DNA of 64,000 nt. Source: Sediminicoccus sp. KRV36 (GTDB taxonomy: Bacteria; Pseudomonadota; Alphaproteobacteria; Acetobacterales; Acetobacteraceae). Each line of letters starts with the position of its first letter. The first letter of the stretch is position 1. Positions 25,212 to 34,276 of the stretch are shown piece by piece. Under the pieces are notes generated by a model that saw nothing but the letters and a program-made list of their open reading frames with translations, was not told the DNA's origin and did no database searches. The stretch spans positions 2,232,001-2,296,000 of the forward strand of contig NZ_CP085081.1 of the NCBI RefSeq assembly GCF_023243115.1, in the 5' to 3' direction. Both the position numbers and the translations under genes were made by a program.

Positions 25212-26054
25212 ATGGACACTGAACTCCTCGCCCGCATCGCCGCCGCCCTGGAGCGGATCGCCCCACCGCCGGCCCCGCCGCCCCGCCTGGAAGGTGCCGA
25301 TGCCTTCGTCTGGCACCCCGCCCAGCAGCGCCTGGCGCCGGTGGCCAAGGTCAGCCGGGTGGACCTCGTTCTGCTACAGGGTGTGGCGCGGCAGAAGGAC
25401 ATCATCCTGGAGAATACGCTGCGCTTCGCGCGGGGTTTTCCGGCCAACAACGCCATGCTCTGGGGCGCCCGCGGGATGGGCAAATCCTCCCTGGTGAAGG
25501 CCGCCCATGCCGAGGCGAACCGGCTGCATCCGGGCTCGCTCGCGCTGATCGAAATCCACCGCGAGGATATCCGCACCCTGCCGGAGCTGCTGGGCCATCT
25601 GCGCGTGCAGGAGCGCCGCGCCCTGGTGTTCTGCGACGATCTCTCCTTCGAGAAGGAGGATGCCGACTACAAGGCGCTGAAATCCGTGTTGGATGGCGGG
25701 ATCGAGGGGCGGCCGGCCAATGTGCTGTTCTACGCCACCTCCAACCGCCGCCACCTGATGCCGCGCGACATGATCGAGAATGAGCGTGGCAGCGCCATCA
25801 ACCCGAGCGAGGCAGTGGAGGAGAAGGTCTCGCTCAGTGACCGCTTTGGTCTTTGGGTCGGCTTCCACAATTGCGACCAGGACACGTTCTTCGCGATGAT
25901 CGAGGGCTATGCCGGGGCGATGGACCTGCCGGTGAGCCAGGAGGAATTGCGGGCCGCTGCCGTCGAATGGTCCGTGACACGCGGCGGGCGCTCGGGGCGC
26001 GTGGCCTGGCAATTCATCCAGGAAATGGCCGGGCGGTTGGGGGTGAAGGGGTGA
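25212..26054 (+). CDS. DUF815 family AAA-type ATP-binding protein
   Basis: 280 residues. Walker A is GARGMGKSSLVKA (about residues 84-96), Walker B LVFCDDLSFE near 138-147, sensor Asn in FYATSNRRHL near 175, and the SLSDRFGLWVGF arginine-finger-like stretch. The YajC-adjacent DUF815 family is conserved across alphaproteobacteria but its function is unknown. Its stop overlaps the GTG start of the next gene. Confidence 0.88.
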   Translation: MDTELLARIAAALERIAPPPAPPPRLEGADAFVWHPAQQRLAPVAKVSRVDLVLLQGVARQKDIILENTLRFARGFPANNAMLWGARGMGKSSLVKAAHAEANRLHPGSLALIEIHREDIRTLPELLGHLRVQERRALVFCDDLSFEKEDADYKALKSVLDGGIEGRPANVLFYATSNRRHLMPRDMIENERGSAINPSEAVEEKVSLSDRFGLWVGFHNCDQDTFFAMIEGYAGAMDLPVSQEELRAAAVEWSVTRGGRSGRVAWQFIQEMAGRLGVKG

Positions 26055-26656
26055 AGTTCCTCGCCACGCTGGAAGAACTGCACGCGCTCTACGGCGCGCC
26101 GGGCGCGGCCTCCGTGCAGAAAGAGGCGCCGCGCGTGACGCCGGAATACCGCCGCATCATCGAGGCGGCGCCCTTCATGGCGCTGGCCACCAGCGGTCCC
26201 GAGGGGCTGGATTGCTCGCCGCGTGGCGATGCGCCGGGGCAGTTGGTGCGCATCCTGGATGAGGTCACGCTCGCCCTGCCGGACCGGCGCGGCAATGACC
26301 GGATCGACAGCCTGCGCAACATCATCCGCGACCCGCGCGTGGCGCTGATGTTCCTGATCCCCGGCCACGGCAATGCGTTGCGGATCAACGGCACTGCGCA
26401 ACTCACTGCCGATGCGGCGCTGTGCCAATCCTTCGCGATGGACGGCAAGCTGCCGCGCAGCATCGCCATCATCCGCATCGAGACGATCTATTTCCAATGC
26501 GCCCGCGCGCTGATCCGCGCGAAGCTGTGGGAGCCGCATGCGGTGCCAGAGCTGCCGACGCCAGGTCAGATCCTGGCGGCGCTGACGGCGGGGGAGGTGG
26601 GCGGTGCCCGCTATGATTCCGAATGGCCGGAGCGCGCCGCCAAGACGATGTGGTGA
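26051..26656 (+). CDS. Pyridoxamine 5'-phosphate oxidase-like FMN-binding protein (MSMEG_1061-type)
   Basis: 201 residues with a split-barrel flavin fold. The block PFMALATSGPEGLDCSPRGDAPG, then ALPDRRGNDRIDSLRNI and VALMFLIPGHGNALRINGTA, is characteristic of the MSMEG_1061-type FMN-dependent PPOX family. It starts at GTG 26051, overlapping the DUF815 stop (GTGA). It is a probable flavin- or F420-dependent reductase of unknown substrate. Confidence 0.8.
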   Translation: MKFLATLEELHALYGAPGAASVQKEAPRVTPEYRRIIEAAPFMALATSGPEGLDCSPRGDAPGQLVRILDEVTLALPDRRGNDRIDSLRNIIRDPRVALMFLIPGHGNALRINGTAQLTADAALCQSFAMDGKLPRSIAIIRIETIYFQCARALIRAKLWEPHAVPELPTPGQILAALTAGEVGGARYDSEWPERAAKTMW

Positions 26657-26659
26657 GCC

Positions 26660-27754
26660 TCAGACGTTGAAGCGGAACAGCATCACATCGCCATCGCGCA
26701 CGATGTAGGTCTTGCCCTCGACGCTCATCTTGCCGGCTTCCTTGGCACCTTTTTCGCCGCCCAGCGCGATGTAGTCGTCATAGCCGATGGTCTCGGCCGC
26801 GATGAATCCGCGCTCGAAATCGCCATGGATCACGCCCGCCGCCTGCGGCGCCGTCATGCCGCGGATGATGGTCCAGGCGCGGGTTTCCTTGGGGCCGACG
26901 GTGAAATAGGTGATCAGGCCCAGCAGGTCATGCCCCGCGCGGATCACACGATCGAGGCCACTGTCGGAGAGGCCCAGCGTTTCCAGGAACTCGCCGCGGT
27001 CGGCCTCGGCCATCTGGGCGATCTCGGCCTCGATGGCGGCGGAGACGACGACGGCGCTGGCCTTCGCGGCTGCGGCGAATTCCATCACCCGCTGGCTATG
27101 GGCATTGCCCGTCGCGGCTGCTGCCTCATCCACGTTGCAGACATAGAGCACGGGCTTGGTGGTCATCAGGCCGAGGCGCTTGGCGGCCTCCTCCTCACCC
27201 TTGGGGATGGCGGTGCGGGCCGCGCGGCCGGCTTGCAGGGCGGGCAAGAGAGCTTCCACGAGGGCGAGCTGCGCGGCTGCTTCCTTGTCATTGCCGCGCG
27301 CCTTCTTCTGGAGGGCGGGCAGGCGCTTTTCCAGGCTGTCGAGGTCGGCCAGCATCAGCTCGGTCTCGATGGTCTCCATGTCGCGCAGCGGGTCCACGCT
27401 GCCATCCACATGCGTCACATCACCATCCTCGAAGCAGCGCAGCACATGCACGATGGCATCCACCTCCCGGATATTGCCGAGGAACTGGTTGCCCAGCCCT
27501 TCGCCCTTGGAGGCGCCGCGCACCAGGCCCGCGATATCCACGAATTCGAGGCTGGTGGGGATGATCTTCTGGCTTTTCCCGATGGCCGCCAGCTTTTCCA
27601 GGCGTGGGTCCGGTACGGCAACACGCCCGATATTCGGCTCGATGGTGCAGAAGGGGTAATTCGCGGCTTGCGCGGCCACGGTCTGCGTCAGCGCATTGAA
27701 CAGGGTGGACTTGCCGACATTGGGCAGGCCCACGATTCCACAATTGAAGCCCAT
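26660..27754 (-). CDS. ychF: Ribosome-associated ATPase YchF/OLA1
   Basis: 364 residues. The G1 motif is [14 protein letters not shown] (residues 8-21). G4 is the NVDE form (CNVDEAA near 205) that gives ATP over GTP preference, and the C-terminal TGS domain includes [21 protein letters not shown]. The ending is VMLFRFNV. It is a conserved regulator of translation and stress. It lies downstream of rplY-pth in the usual alphaproteobacterial order, with one extra gene between. Confidence 0.96.
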   Translation of the reverse strand: MGFNCGIVGLPNVGKSTLFNALTQTVAAQAANYPFCTIEPNIGRVAVPDPRLEKLAAIGKSQKIIPTSLEFVDIAGLVRGASKGEGLGNQFLGNIREVDAIVHVLRCFEDGDVTHVDGSVDPLRDMETIETELMLADLDSLEKRLPALQKKARGNDKEAAAQLALVEALLPALQAGRAARTAIPKGEEEAAKRLGLMTTKPVLYVCNVDEAAAATGNAHSQRVMEFAAAAKASAVVVSAAIEAEIAQMAEADRGEFLETLGLSDSGLDRVIRAGHDLLGLITYFTVGPKETRAWTIIRGMTAPQAAGVIHGDFERGFIAAETIGYDDYIALGGEKGAKEAGKMSVEGKTYIVRDGDVMLFRFNV

Positions 27755-27778
27755 CGGGTCAGTTCCGTTCGAAGCTGG

Positions 27779-28225
27779 TTAGGAGGCGAGGCGGTGGGCC
27801 AGTTCCTGCACGCGGATCGAGGCCGCGATGCGGGCGGAGGCATCATCCGTCGGCAGGGATAGGGCGGCGGCGCGCAGCATGGGGACCAGTACGCCAGGCG
27901 CCAGGCCCGCGCGCTTGGTGGCATTGCCGAGGGCCGTGGCGATGGTATCGGCCGTGCCGCCGGGCGCCAGCAGATCGGCTGCTTCCAGCAGCAGGGCGGC
28001 GCGGCTGGCGGCTTCCGCGGCGGCGAAAGCGACGGCCTTGGCGCGGCGGATATCGCTGATCGGGCCCGGATCCCCGCCGGCGGGCAGGCAGGCGCGCAGG
28101 CCGGCAGCCGCCTGCGCCTCGGTGGCCGCGAATTGGCGCAGCGCCTGGGCGATGGCGGCGGCGGCGTTCAGCAAATCCTCGGGGCCGGGGCCGCCGTAGA
28201 AATCTTCCGTGCCCATGGTTTCCAT
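27779..28225 (-). CDS. Hypothetical helical protein between pth and ychF
   Basis: 148 residues, Ala-rich and predicted all-helical, without signal or membrane segments. The start at 28225 overlaps the pth stop (TGATG), so it is translationally coupled to pth. It begins [22 protein letters not shown]. No family recognised; placement with pth and ychF suggests a translation-linked or merely hitch-hiking role. Confidence 0.6.
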   Translation of the reverse strand: METMGTEDFYGGPGPEDLLNAAAAIAQALRQFAATEAQAAAGLRACLPAGGDPGPISDIRRAKAVAFAAAEAASRAALLLEAADLLAPGGTADTIATALGNATKRAGLAPGVLVPMLRAAALSLPTDDASARIAASIRVQELAHRLAS

Positions 28226-28800
28226 CAGCGAACCTCCTGCGTCAGCAGTGCGACGCGCGTCATGAATTCGGCGTCCTTGCCTTCGGCGAGCAAAGGGGCC
28301 GCATCGGCCAGGGCATCGAGCAGGGGGGGAACCCAAAGCTCATCCTTGGCGAAGTTGCCCAGCACATGGCCGCTGACGCGGTCCTTGTGGCCGGGATGGC
28401 CGATGCCCAGCCGCACCCGGCCGAACTCCGCGGTGCCAAGCGCGCGCTGCATGTCGCGCAGGCCATTATGCCCGGCCGTGCCGCCGCCCTGCTTCACGCG
28501 GAGCTTGCCGGGGGCGAGGTCCAGCTCGTCATGCCAGGCGGTGATGTCACCCGGCGCGATCTTGTGGAAGGCGCTGGCGGGCTTCACCGCCTCACCGCTG
28601 AGATTCATGTAGGTTTGCGGTTTCAGCAGGAGGATCTTGCGGCCGGCCAATTGGCCCTCGGCCAGCTCCGCCTTGAATTTGGACCGCCACGGGCTGAACC
28701 CGTGGCGGCGTTGAATGGCGTCAAGCGCCATGAAGCCGATATTGTGGCGCTGCTTCGCGTGTTCCGGGCCAGGATTGCCCAGGCCCACCCAAAGCAGCAT
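28225..28800 (-). CDS. pth: Peptidyl-tRNA hydrolase
   Basis: 191 residues. It recycles tRNA from peptidyl-tRNA released by stalled ribosomes. Motifs are [20 protein letters not shown] with the catalytic His in RHNIGF (about 19), [13 protein letters not shown] with Asn, [17 protein letters not shown] with Asp, and AGHNGLRDM. It starts 6 bp after rplY and ends overlapping the next gene, forming an rplY-pth-hypothetical operon that leads to ychF. Confidence 0.96.
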   Translation of the reverse strand: MLLWVGLGNPGPEHAKQRHNIGFMALDAIQRRHGFSPWRSKFKAELAEGQLAGRKILLLKPQTYMNLSGEAVKPASAFHKIAPGDITAWHDELDLAPGKLRVKQGGGTAGHNGLRDMQRALGTAEFGRVRLGIGHPGHKDRVSGHVLGNFAKDELWVPPLLDALADAAPLLAEGKDAEFMTRVALLTQEVR

Positions 28801-28806
28801 GGCTTC

Positions 28807-29496
28807 TTACTTCTTTTTGGCGGGCGCCTTGGCCGGGCCGCCCGAGGGGGCAGCGGCCTTGCCGGGGGGCAGCTTCTGCTTGGTCGCCTGGACCTCGGCG
28901 GGGGCTGCGGCCACGATATCCTCGACCACGGTCGGGGCGGCGACGGTCGCCACCACGAAATCGCGGCCGGTGATGACGGGCTTGGCGCCGGCCATGTCCT
29001 TCACGGCGGACCAGCGCAGGCTGTCACCGATCTTGGCTTCGGCCAGGTCGATCTCGAAGCGCTCGGGCACCGAATCCACATCGGCCAGCACTTCGATTTC
29101 GCGGCGAACGACGTTGAGCACGCCGCCGGTCTTGATGCCGGGGCAGGTATCCTCGTTCAGGAAGGCCACGGCCACCTTCACGCGGATGCGGGCACCGGGC
29201 GCCAGACGCTGGAAATCAATGTGCAGCGGGCGGTCCGTCACGGGGTCGAACTGAATGTCGCGCATCAGCGCGCGTTCCGTCGGGCCATCCTTGACCGCCA
29301 CTTCGTACAAATGCGACTGCCAGCCGCCCTTGTGCATTTCCTTCATGATGTCGCGGGGATCGAAAGCGACCAGCGTCGCCTCCTGCTTCGCCCCATAGAC
29401 AACACCGGGGACAAGCCCCTCTCGCCGGGTCGCGCGCGCCGCCCCCTTACCGGCACGCCCGCGCGCCGCGGCTTCGATCCTGATGGTTTGGACCAT
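28807..29496 (-). CDS. rplY: Ribosomal protein L25 (CTC form)
   Basis: 229 residues: N-terminal 5S-rRNA-binding L25 domain (RGRAGKGAARATRREGLVPGVVYG) and the C-terminal TL5/CTC beta domain up to about residue 190. A low-complexity Ala/Pro/Lys tail (APAKKK) ends it. This long CTC architecture is usual in alphaproteobacteria. An AAGGAG site lies 8 bp before ATG 29496. It heads the rplY-pth operon. Confidence 0.95.
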   Translation of the reverse strand: MVQTIRIEAAARGRAGKGAARATRREGLVPGVVYGAKQEATLVAFDPRDIMKEMHKGGWQSHLYEVAVKDGPTERALMRDIQFDPVTDRPLHIDFQRLAPGARIRVKVAVAFLNEDTCPGIKTGGVLNVVRREIEVLADVDSVPERFEIDLAEAKIGDSLRWSAVKDMAGAKPVITGRDFVVATVAAPTVVEDIVAAAPAEVQATKQKLPPGKAAAPSGGPAKAPAKKK

Positions 29497-29795
29497 GCCA
29501 ACTGCTCCTTAACGGGTGTGATTCTACGGCACACGATGGGCGTGCGCCGAGAGGCGGCCTCCAGGGGTGCCACCGTGCGGGGGTGTCTAGGGGATCGGGG
29601 CGGGAATGGGAAGGGGTGGGCGCGCTATCCCACCAGGGCGCGGAACTCGGTTGATTCGTGGCGGTTCGCGTTGGTGATGGCCGTCATCAGGCAGGCCAAG
29701 TGATAGCCCTCGGGCTGCAATGGTCCGCAAGCATGGCAACCCAAGCTCCAGCAAGCGAGCAACCAGATGGGTGCTTCCGGGAGAGCAAAGTCGCC
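29497..29795. other. Intergenic stretch without a recognised gene
   Basis: About 299 bp lie between the rplY start and the HMG-CoA lyase stop. No RNA gene, hairpin array or IS end is evident. On the minus strand a 56-codon stop-to-stop frame (29625-29795) continues in the same frame as the lyase past its TGA; it ends TNANRHESTEFRALVG and has no start codon of its own near the beginning. The rplY promoter probably lies near 29500-29560. Confidence 0.5.
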
Positions 29796-30689
29796 TCAGG
29801 CCGCCTTTCGCGCCCCCGGGACGCCGCGCACCCGCCCGCCCGGCATGGCGCCCGGAATCCCCGCCGCCAGATCCGCCGCCGCCAGCAGGCGCTGCCAGTC
29901 CACCCCGGTCTGCACCCCCATGCGCGTGAACATCCACACGGCGTCTTCCATCGCCGTATTCCCCGTGGCCCCGGGCGCGTAGGGGCAGCCGCCAATCCCG
30001 CCCGAGCCAGCGTCGAACACGCGGCACCCGGCCTCCCAGGCGGCCGCCATATTGGCCAGGCCCATGCCGTAGGTGTCATGCCCGTGATAGGCGAAGCGGT
30101 CGCCGAAGCTCGCGATGGCCTGGCGCATCATCCGCCCCACCTGGTTGGGGGCGGCATTGCCCGTGGTGTCACACAGGGAGATTTCCATCTCTGTGTTCAG
30201 CGCCGCCACCCGTTCCACCCAGGACAGCGCCTCGGCCTCATCCACCACGCCCTCGAAGGGGCAATGGAAGGTGCAGGAGAGGTTGAAGCGGATTTTCACG
30301 CCGCGCGGCGCATCGCGCACGATGGCCGAAAGATCATCGAAACTCGCCTGGCGGGAGCGATTGAGGTTCGCCTGATTGTGGCCCTCCGTCAGGGACATGA
30401 ACAAGCCCAGCCGATCGGCACCGGCTGCCACCGCCGCATCGAAGCCACGCCGGTTGGGCACCAGCACGGTGCATTCCAGCCCATCCAGCTGCTTGGCCAC
30501 CTGCAGCACATCCGCCGTATCGGCCATTTGCGGGATGGCGCGCGGGCTGACGAAGCTGCCCACCTCCATGCGCGTAATGCCGGCCGCATGCAGCGCGCGC
30601 ACCAGGGCGATCTTCGTCTCGGTCGGCACGAAAGCGGCGATGGGCTGCAAGCCGTCGCGCGGGGAAACCTCGGAAAGGGTGACGTTCAT
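29796..30689 (-). CDS. Hydroxymethylglutaryl-CoA lyase family protein
   Basis: A 297-residue TIM-barrel aldolase. SPRDGLQ near residue 8 (catalytic Arg and metal Asp), VGSFVSPRAIPQMADT, the metal His pair in HGHDTYGMG, and the signature GGIGGCPYAPGATGN with the flexible-loop Cys near 257-271 are all intact. The likely reaction is cleavage of HMG-CoA to acetyl-CoA and acetoacetate, or of a related citramalyl-type CoA ester. The start overlaps the stop of a CoA-transferase gene (ATGA), so the pair probably activates and then cleaves the same acid. Confidence 0.9.
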   Translation of the reverse strand: MNVTLSEVSPRDGLQPIAAFVPTETKIALVRALHAAGITRMEVGSFVSPRAIPQMADTADVLQVAKQLDGLECTVLVPNRRGFDAAVAAGADRLGLFMSLTEGHNQANLNRSRQASFDDLSAIVRDAPRGVKIRFNLSCTFHCPFEGVVDEAEALSWVERVAALNTEMEISLCDTTGNAAPNQVGRMMRQAIASFGDRFAYHGHDTYGMGLANMAAAWEAGCRVFDAGSGGIGGCPYAPGATGNTAMEDAVWMFTRMGVQTGVDWQRLLAAADLAAGIPGAMPGGRVRGVPGARKAA

Positions 30690-31861
30690 CGGGCTTCTCC
30701 CAGCAAGTCATGGAACACATGGTCATTATCGGCCCCGGCCGCGCGCCCCGTCCAGCGCACCATCTCAGCCGGGGTGACGCCATCGAGGCGGAAGGGGGGC
30801 GCCGGGTGCAGCACCTCGCCCAGCAGGGGGTCCTGGACGGGCAGAACCGTGCCGCGCGCGCGGAAATGCGGATCGGCCGCGCAATCGGCGATATCATAGA
30901 GGCGCGAGCACGGGACTTCGGCCTGCTCCAGCAACGCCTCGGCCTCACGCGCCGGCAGGGTGCGCGTCCAGGCGGCGATGGCGGCATCCAGCTCGGCCGC
31001 GTATTCGCAGCGGCCGCCATTGGTCGCCATGCGCGGGTCGGCCGAGAGGTCCTCGCGCCCGATCAGCGCCATCAGGCGGCGGAAGATCAGGTCGGAGTTG
31101 CCGGCCACGCAGAGCCATTTGCCATCGGCGCAAGGGTAGGTGTTGGTGGGGGCCGCGGTCGGGATGGCCGCACCTGCTGGCTGGCGGATGGCGCCGGTCA
31201 GCCCGTATTCCGGCAGCATGCCCTCCATCAGCGAAAACACGCTGCTGACCAGGTCCAGATCAATCACGCGGCCGGCGGGCTGAGTGCTGCCCACGCGGTC
31301 CCGCCCCCAGCAGGCGGAAACCAGCGTCAGCGCGGCATACATCCCCGCCAGGTCATCGCTGATGGAGACCCCGCAGCGCGGCGGCGGGTAATCGCTCTGG
31401 CCGGGATTGGCGGTGAGGTGGCGCAAGCCGCCCATCGCCTCGCCAATCGCGCCGAAGGCGGGCTTGTCGCGATAAGGGCCGTCCTGGCCGTAGCCGCTGA
31501 TGCGCGCGATGACCAGGCGCGGATTATCGCCGTGCAGCACGGCGGGGCCGAGGCCGATGCGCTCCAGGTAGCCGGGCCGAAAATTCTCCACCATGCCATC
31601 GGCGCGCGCGCATAGGGCGCGCACGCGGCGCTGTCCCTCGGGGCTTTTCAGATCGAGTGTCACGGAGAGCTTGTTGCGGCCATGCACGCTGAACCACACC
31701 GAATGCCCGTCCTTCTTGGAGCCCCAGCCACGGAACGGGTCGCCCTCGGGCGGCTCCACCTTGATCACCTCCGCGCCGAGATCGGCCAGCAGGCGGGTGC
31801 AGAAGGGGGCGGCGATGTAGTGCCCCAGCTCGACGATCTTCAGGCCTTGCAAGGGCAGCAT
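30686..31861 (-). CDS. Family III CoA-transferase (CaiB/BaiF)
   Basis: 391 residues. LQGLKIVELGHYIAAPFCTRLLADLGAEVIKVEPPEGD is the classic N-terminus (first 38 residues after ML). NKLSVTLDLKSPEGQ and VENFRPGYLERIG follow, and the catalytic Asp is expected in the SISDDLAGM block near residue 168. It moves CoA between a thioester and a free acid. It is first gene of a two-gene unit with the HMG-CoA lyase, and divergent from the amidase operon. Confidence 0.9.
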   Translation of the reverse strand: MLPLQGLKIVELGHYIAAPFCTRLLADLGAEVIKVEPPEGDPFRGWGSKKDGHSVWFSVHGRNKLSVTLDLKSPEGQRRVRALCARADGMVENFRPGYLERIGLGPAVLHGDNPRLVIARISGYGQDGPYRDKPAFGAIGEAMGGLRHLTANPGQSDYPPPRCGVSISDDLAGMYAALTLVSACWGRDRVGSTQPAGRVIDLDLVSSVFSLMEGMLPEYGLTGAIRQPAGAAIPTAAPTNTYPCADGKWLCVAGNSDLIFRRLMALIGREDLSADPRMATNGGRCEYAAELDAAIAAWTRTLPAREAEALLEQAEVPCSRLYDIADCAADPHFRARGTVLPVQDPLLGEVLHPAPPFRLDGVTPAEMVRWTGRAAGADNDHVFHDLLGEAR

Positions 31862-32054
31862 GCGTTTTCCCCGATTATGCGACGCCCCGGGTGTAGCGCG
31901 GCGCGGGGCCGGGGCGAAATCCCGGCTTGAGCATCCTCATCGCCCCCCCCCGGCACAGCCTGCCACGGCACTCGCCGCATTTATTCCGGCCACCGCTTCC
32001 GGGGCGCGGGCAGTTGGGTCACTCTGCCGCGCATCACCCCGGAGAGACCCCAGC

Positions 32055-32231
32055 ATGGATGACGCCACCATCGCCCTCGCCAAGGCCGCCGGCCTCGAAG
32101 CCACGGCCGCGCGCTTCCCCGATGATGTGCGTGAGGCGCTGGCGACGCTGGCGAAGCACAAGGCGGCACTGCCCCGCACCAGCGATCCGCGGCTGGAGCC
32201 CACGTCCTCCCACACGGCGCCGCGCGCATGA
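32055..32231 (+). CDS. Small amidase partner, possibly AtzG/GatC-like
   Basis: 58 residues, helical, beginning MDDATIALAKAAGLEATAARFPDDVREAL and ending in a flexible Pro/Ser tail. GGAGAG lies about 8 bp before ATG 32055. Its stop overlaps the amidase start (ATGA). Size, helical content and position match small subunits such as AtzG that brace amidase-signature enzymes, but sequence alone does not prove homology. Confidence 0.5.
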   Translation: MDDATIALAKAAGLEATAARFPDDVREALATLAKHKAALPRTSDPRLEPTSSHTAPRA

Positions 32232-33592
32232 CCGCCCCGCATGAACTGACGCTGGCCGAAGCCGCCGGCCTGATCGCGGCGAAGCATCTCTCGCCCGTGG
32301 AACTGTTGGCCGATTGCGCGGCGCGCATCGCGGCGGTCGAACCCCGGCTCAACGCCTTCATCCGCCTGACGCTGCCCGAGGCCGAAGCCGCCGCGCGGGA
32401 TGCGGAGGCCGAGATCACGCGCAATGGCCCGCGCTCGCCGCTGCATGGCATTCCCATCGGCCTGAAGGATATCATTGACCTCGCCGGCCACCCGACCACC
32501 TGCCATTCGCGCCTGCGGCTGGATCACTTGGCGGATCAGGATGCCGCCGTGGTGACGCTGCTGCGCGCGGCGGGGGCGGTGTTTCCGGGCAAGCTCGCCA
32601 CCCATGAATTTGCGATTGGCGGGCCTGCCTTCGACCTGCCGTTTCCGCCGGCGCGCAACCCCTGGAACACGGCGCATCATCCGGGCGGGTCCTCCTCCGG
32701 CTCGGGGGCGGCGGTGGCGGCGCGGATGCTGCCGGCGGCCCTGGGCACCGATACCGGCGGCAGCGTGCGGCACCCCGCCTCGCATTGCGGGATTGTCGGG
32801 CTGAAGCCCACCTATGGCCTGGTCCCGCGCGAGGGCGTGTTTCCGCTCGCCTTCTCGCTCGATCATGTCGGGCCGATGACGCGCACGGTGCGCGATGCGG
32901 CGCTGATGCTGAATGTGATGTCGGCCGGCCGCGAGGATTACACGCGCAGTCTGGGCCTCGGCTTGCGCGGCCTGCGCATCGGCTTCGTCCGCCACTTCCA
33001 CGAAACCGACATGCCCGCCTCGCCCGAGATGGCCGCGGCCCTGGAGGAGGCGGCCCGGCTGCTCGCGGCGGAGGGGGCGGTGGTCAGCAATGTCACGCTG
33101 CCCAACCTCGCGGAATTCGCCGCCGTGAACCGCACCGTGCTCTATGCCGAAAGCTCCGTCGTGCATCAGGAATGGCTGACCACGCGCGCCGATGAATACG
33201 CCAATGTCACCCGCCGCCGCCTGCTGCCCGGGCTGTTCCTGCCGGCGGTGGACTACATGCACGCCTCACGCCGCCGCACCCAGCTCATCGCCGCGATCGA
33301 GGCCGCCTTCGCGGACGTCGATGTGCTGCTGACCGCCAGCAGCATGGACCCCGCCTGCCGCATTGACGACACGGAAGCGGTGGAGCGCACCTATCCCCGC
33401 CAGGCGCGCACGCCCTTCAACGTGAGCGGCCATCCGGCGATCACGCTGATGTCCGGCCTCTCCTCCGGTGGGCTGCCGCTCTCGCTGCAATTCGTCACCC
33501 CCTCCTTCACCGAGGCGCTGCTGTTCAGGGTGGCGCATGGCTTTGAGCGCGCCGCCCCCTGGAAGGATCGCGCGCCGCCGCTCGATGCTTGA
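32228..33592 (+). CDS. Amidase signature family enzyme
   Basis: 454 residues. The Ser-cisSer-Lys triad is visible: Lys in [13 protein letters not shown] (about 82), cis-Ser in the [13 protein letters not shown] loop (about 158-170) and the nucleophile Ser in [13 protein letters not shown] (about 176-187). [14 protein letters not shown] follows. It hydrolyses an amide, biuret-like or carbamoyl substrate; identity unknown. It is coupled upstream to a 58-residue protein and overlaps the next gene by 8 bp. Confidence 0.92.
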   Translation: MTAPHELTLAEAAGLIAAKHLSPVELLADCAARIAAVEPRLNAFIRLTLPEAEAAARDAEAEITRNGPRSPLHGIPIGLKDIIDLAGHPTTCHSRLRLDHLADQDAAVVTLLRAAGAVFPGKLATHEFAIGGPAFDLPFPPARNPWNTAHHPGGSSSGSGAAVAARMLPAALGTDTGGSVRHPASHCGIVGLKPTYGLVPREGVFPLAFSLDHVGPMTRTVRDAALMLNVMSAGREDYTRSLGLGLRGLRIGFVRHFHETDMPASPEMAAALEEAARLLAAEGAVVSNVTLPNLAEFAAVNRTVLYAESSVVHQEWLTTRADEYANVTRRRLLPGLFLPAVDYMHASRRRTQLIAAIEAAFADVDVLLTASSMDPACRIDDTEAVERTYPRQARTPFNVSGHPAITLMSGLSSGGLPLSLQFVTPSFTEALLFRVAHGFERAAPWKDRAPPLDA

Positions 33593-34220
33593 GGCGATGT
33601 TTCCACCCGGCTGCGTCGTTGCCGTCGGGTTGCGGAGTGAGGCGGCGCTGCTGCCGCCGGGCCTGTGCGTGGTGGTATCCGGCGGTGATCCCGCGCGGCT
33701 TGCGGCGCTCTGGCCGGCTGACGCGACGGCCGTGCTCTCCTTCGGCATCGCCGGCGGCCTGGCGCCCGGGATGCAGGCGGGCGCGCTGCTGCTGGCCTCC
33801 GCCATCTGGGAGGAGGGGGAGGTGCTGGCGGTGGATGTGCCCTGGCAGGCGGCGCTGGCCGGGCGGATTCCGGCGCGGCTCGGCCTGCTGGCGGCCAGCG
33901 GGAGCCTGCTGGCCGATGCCGCCGCCAAGGCCGCGCTGCATGGCCGTTCCGGCGCGCTGGCGGTGGATATGGAAAGCGGCGCCGCCGCACGTTTTGCGGC
34001 CGCGCGCGGCATTCCCTTCGCCGCCTTGCGGGCCGTGGCGGATGGGCCGGACCAGGCCCTGCCGCGCGCGGCGGCGGTCGGGCTGAACCCGGATGGCTCG
34101 CCCGCGCCGCTGCGCGTGCTGGGCGCATTGTTGCGGCACCCTTTGGAGTTGCCGGGCCTGCTGCGCCTGGCGCGGGACAGCGCGCGGGCGCATGCGGCGC
34201 TGCGCCAGGCCCTGGCCTGA
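33585..34220 (+). CDS. Nucleoside phosphorylase-like protein, hopanoid-associated (HpnG-like)
   Basis: 211 residues with the compact phosphorylase-superfamily fold. VLSFGIAGGLAPGMQAGALLLAS near 50-72 is the purine-site loop, and AVDMESGAAARFAAARGIPFAALRAVADGP (about 126-155) carries the ribose-binding Met-Glu and catalytic Asp. In hopanoid clusters HpnG removes adenine from adenosylhopane. No hpnH or shc gene is near, so the assignment rests on resemblance. ATG 33585 overlaps the amidase stop; ATG 33597 is an alternative. Confidence 0.65.
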   Translation: MLEAMFPPGCVVAVGLRSEAALLPPGLCVVVSGGDPARLAALWPADATAVLSFGIAGGLAPGMQAGALLLASAIWEEGEVLAVDVPWQAALAGRIPARLGLLAASGSLLADAAAKAALHGRSGALAVDMESGAAARFAAARGIPFAALRAVADGPDQALPRAAAVGLNPDGSPAPLRVLGALLRHPLELPGLLRLARDSARAHAALRQALA

Positions 34221-34276
34221 GGGCGCTTGCCTGAGCGCCTTCGCATCGCTAACTGCGGCGCAAACGGAGGAACATC

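Noticed and set aside
29796..29798. TGA of the HMG-CoA lyase as a selenocysteine or programmed readthrough codon
   Set aside because: No SECIS-like fold is evident and the lyase already has normal family length at the TGA.
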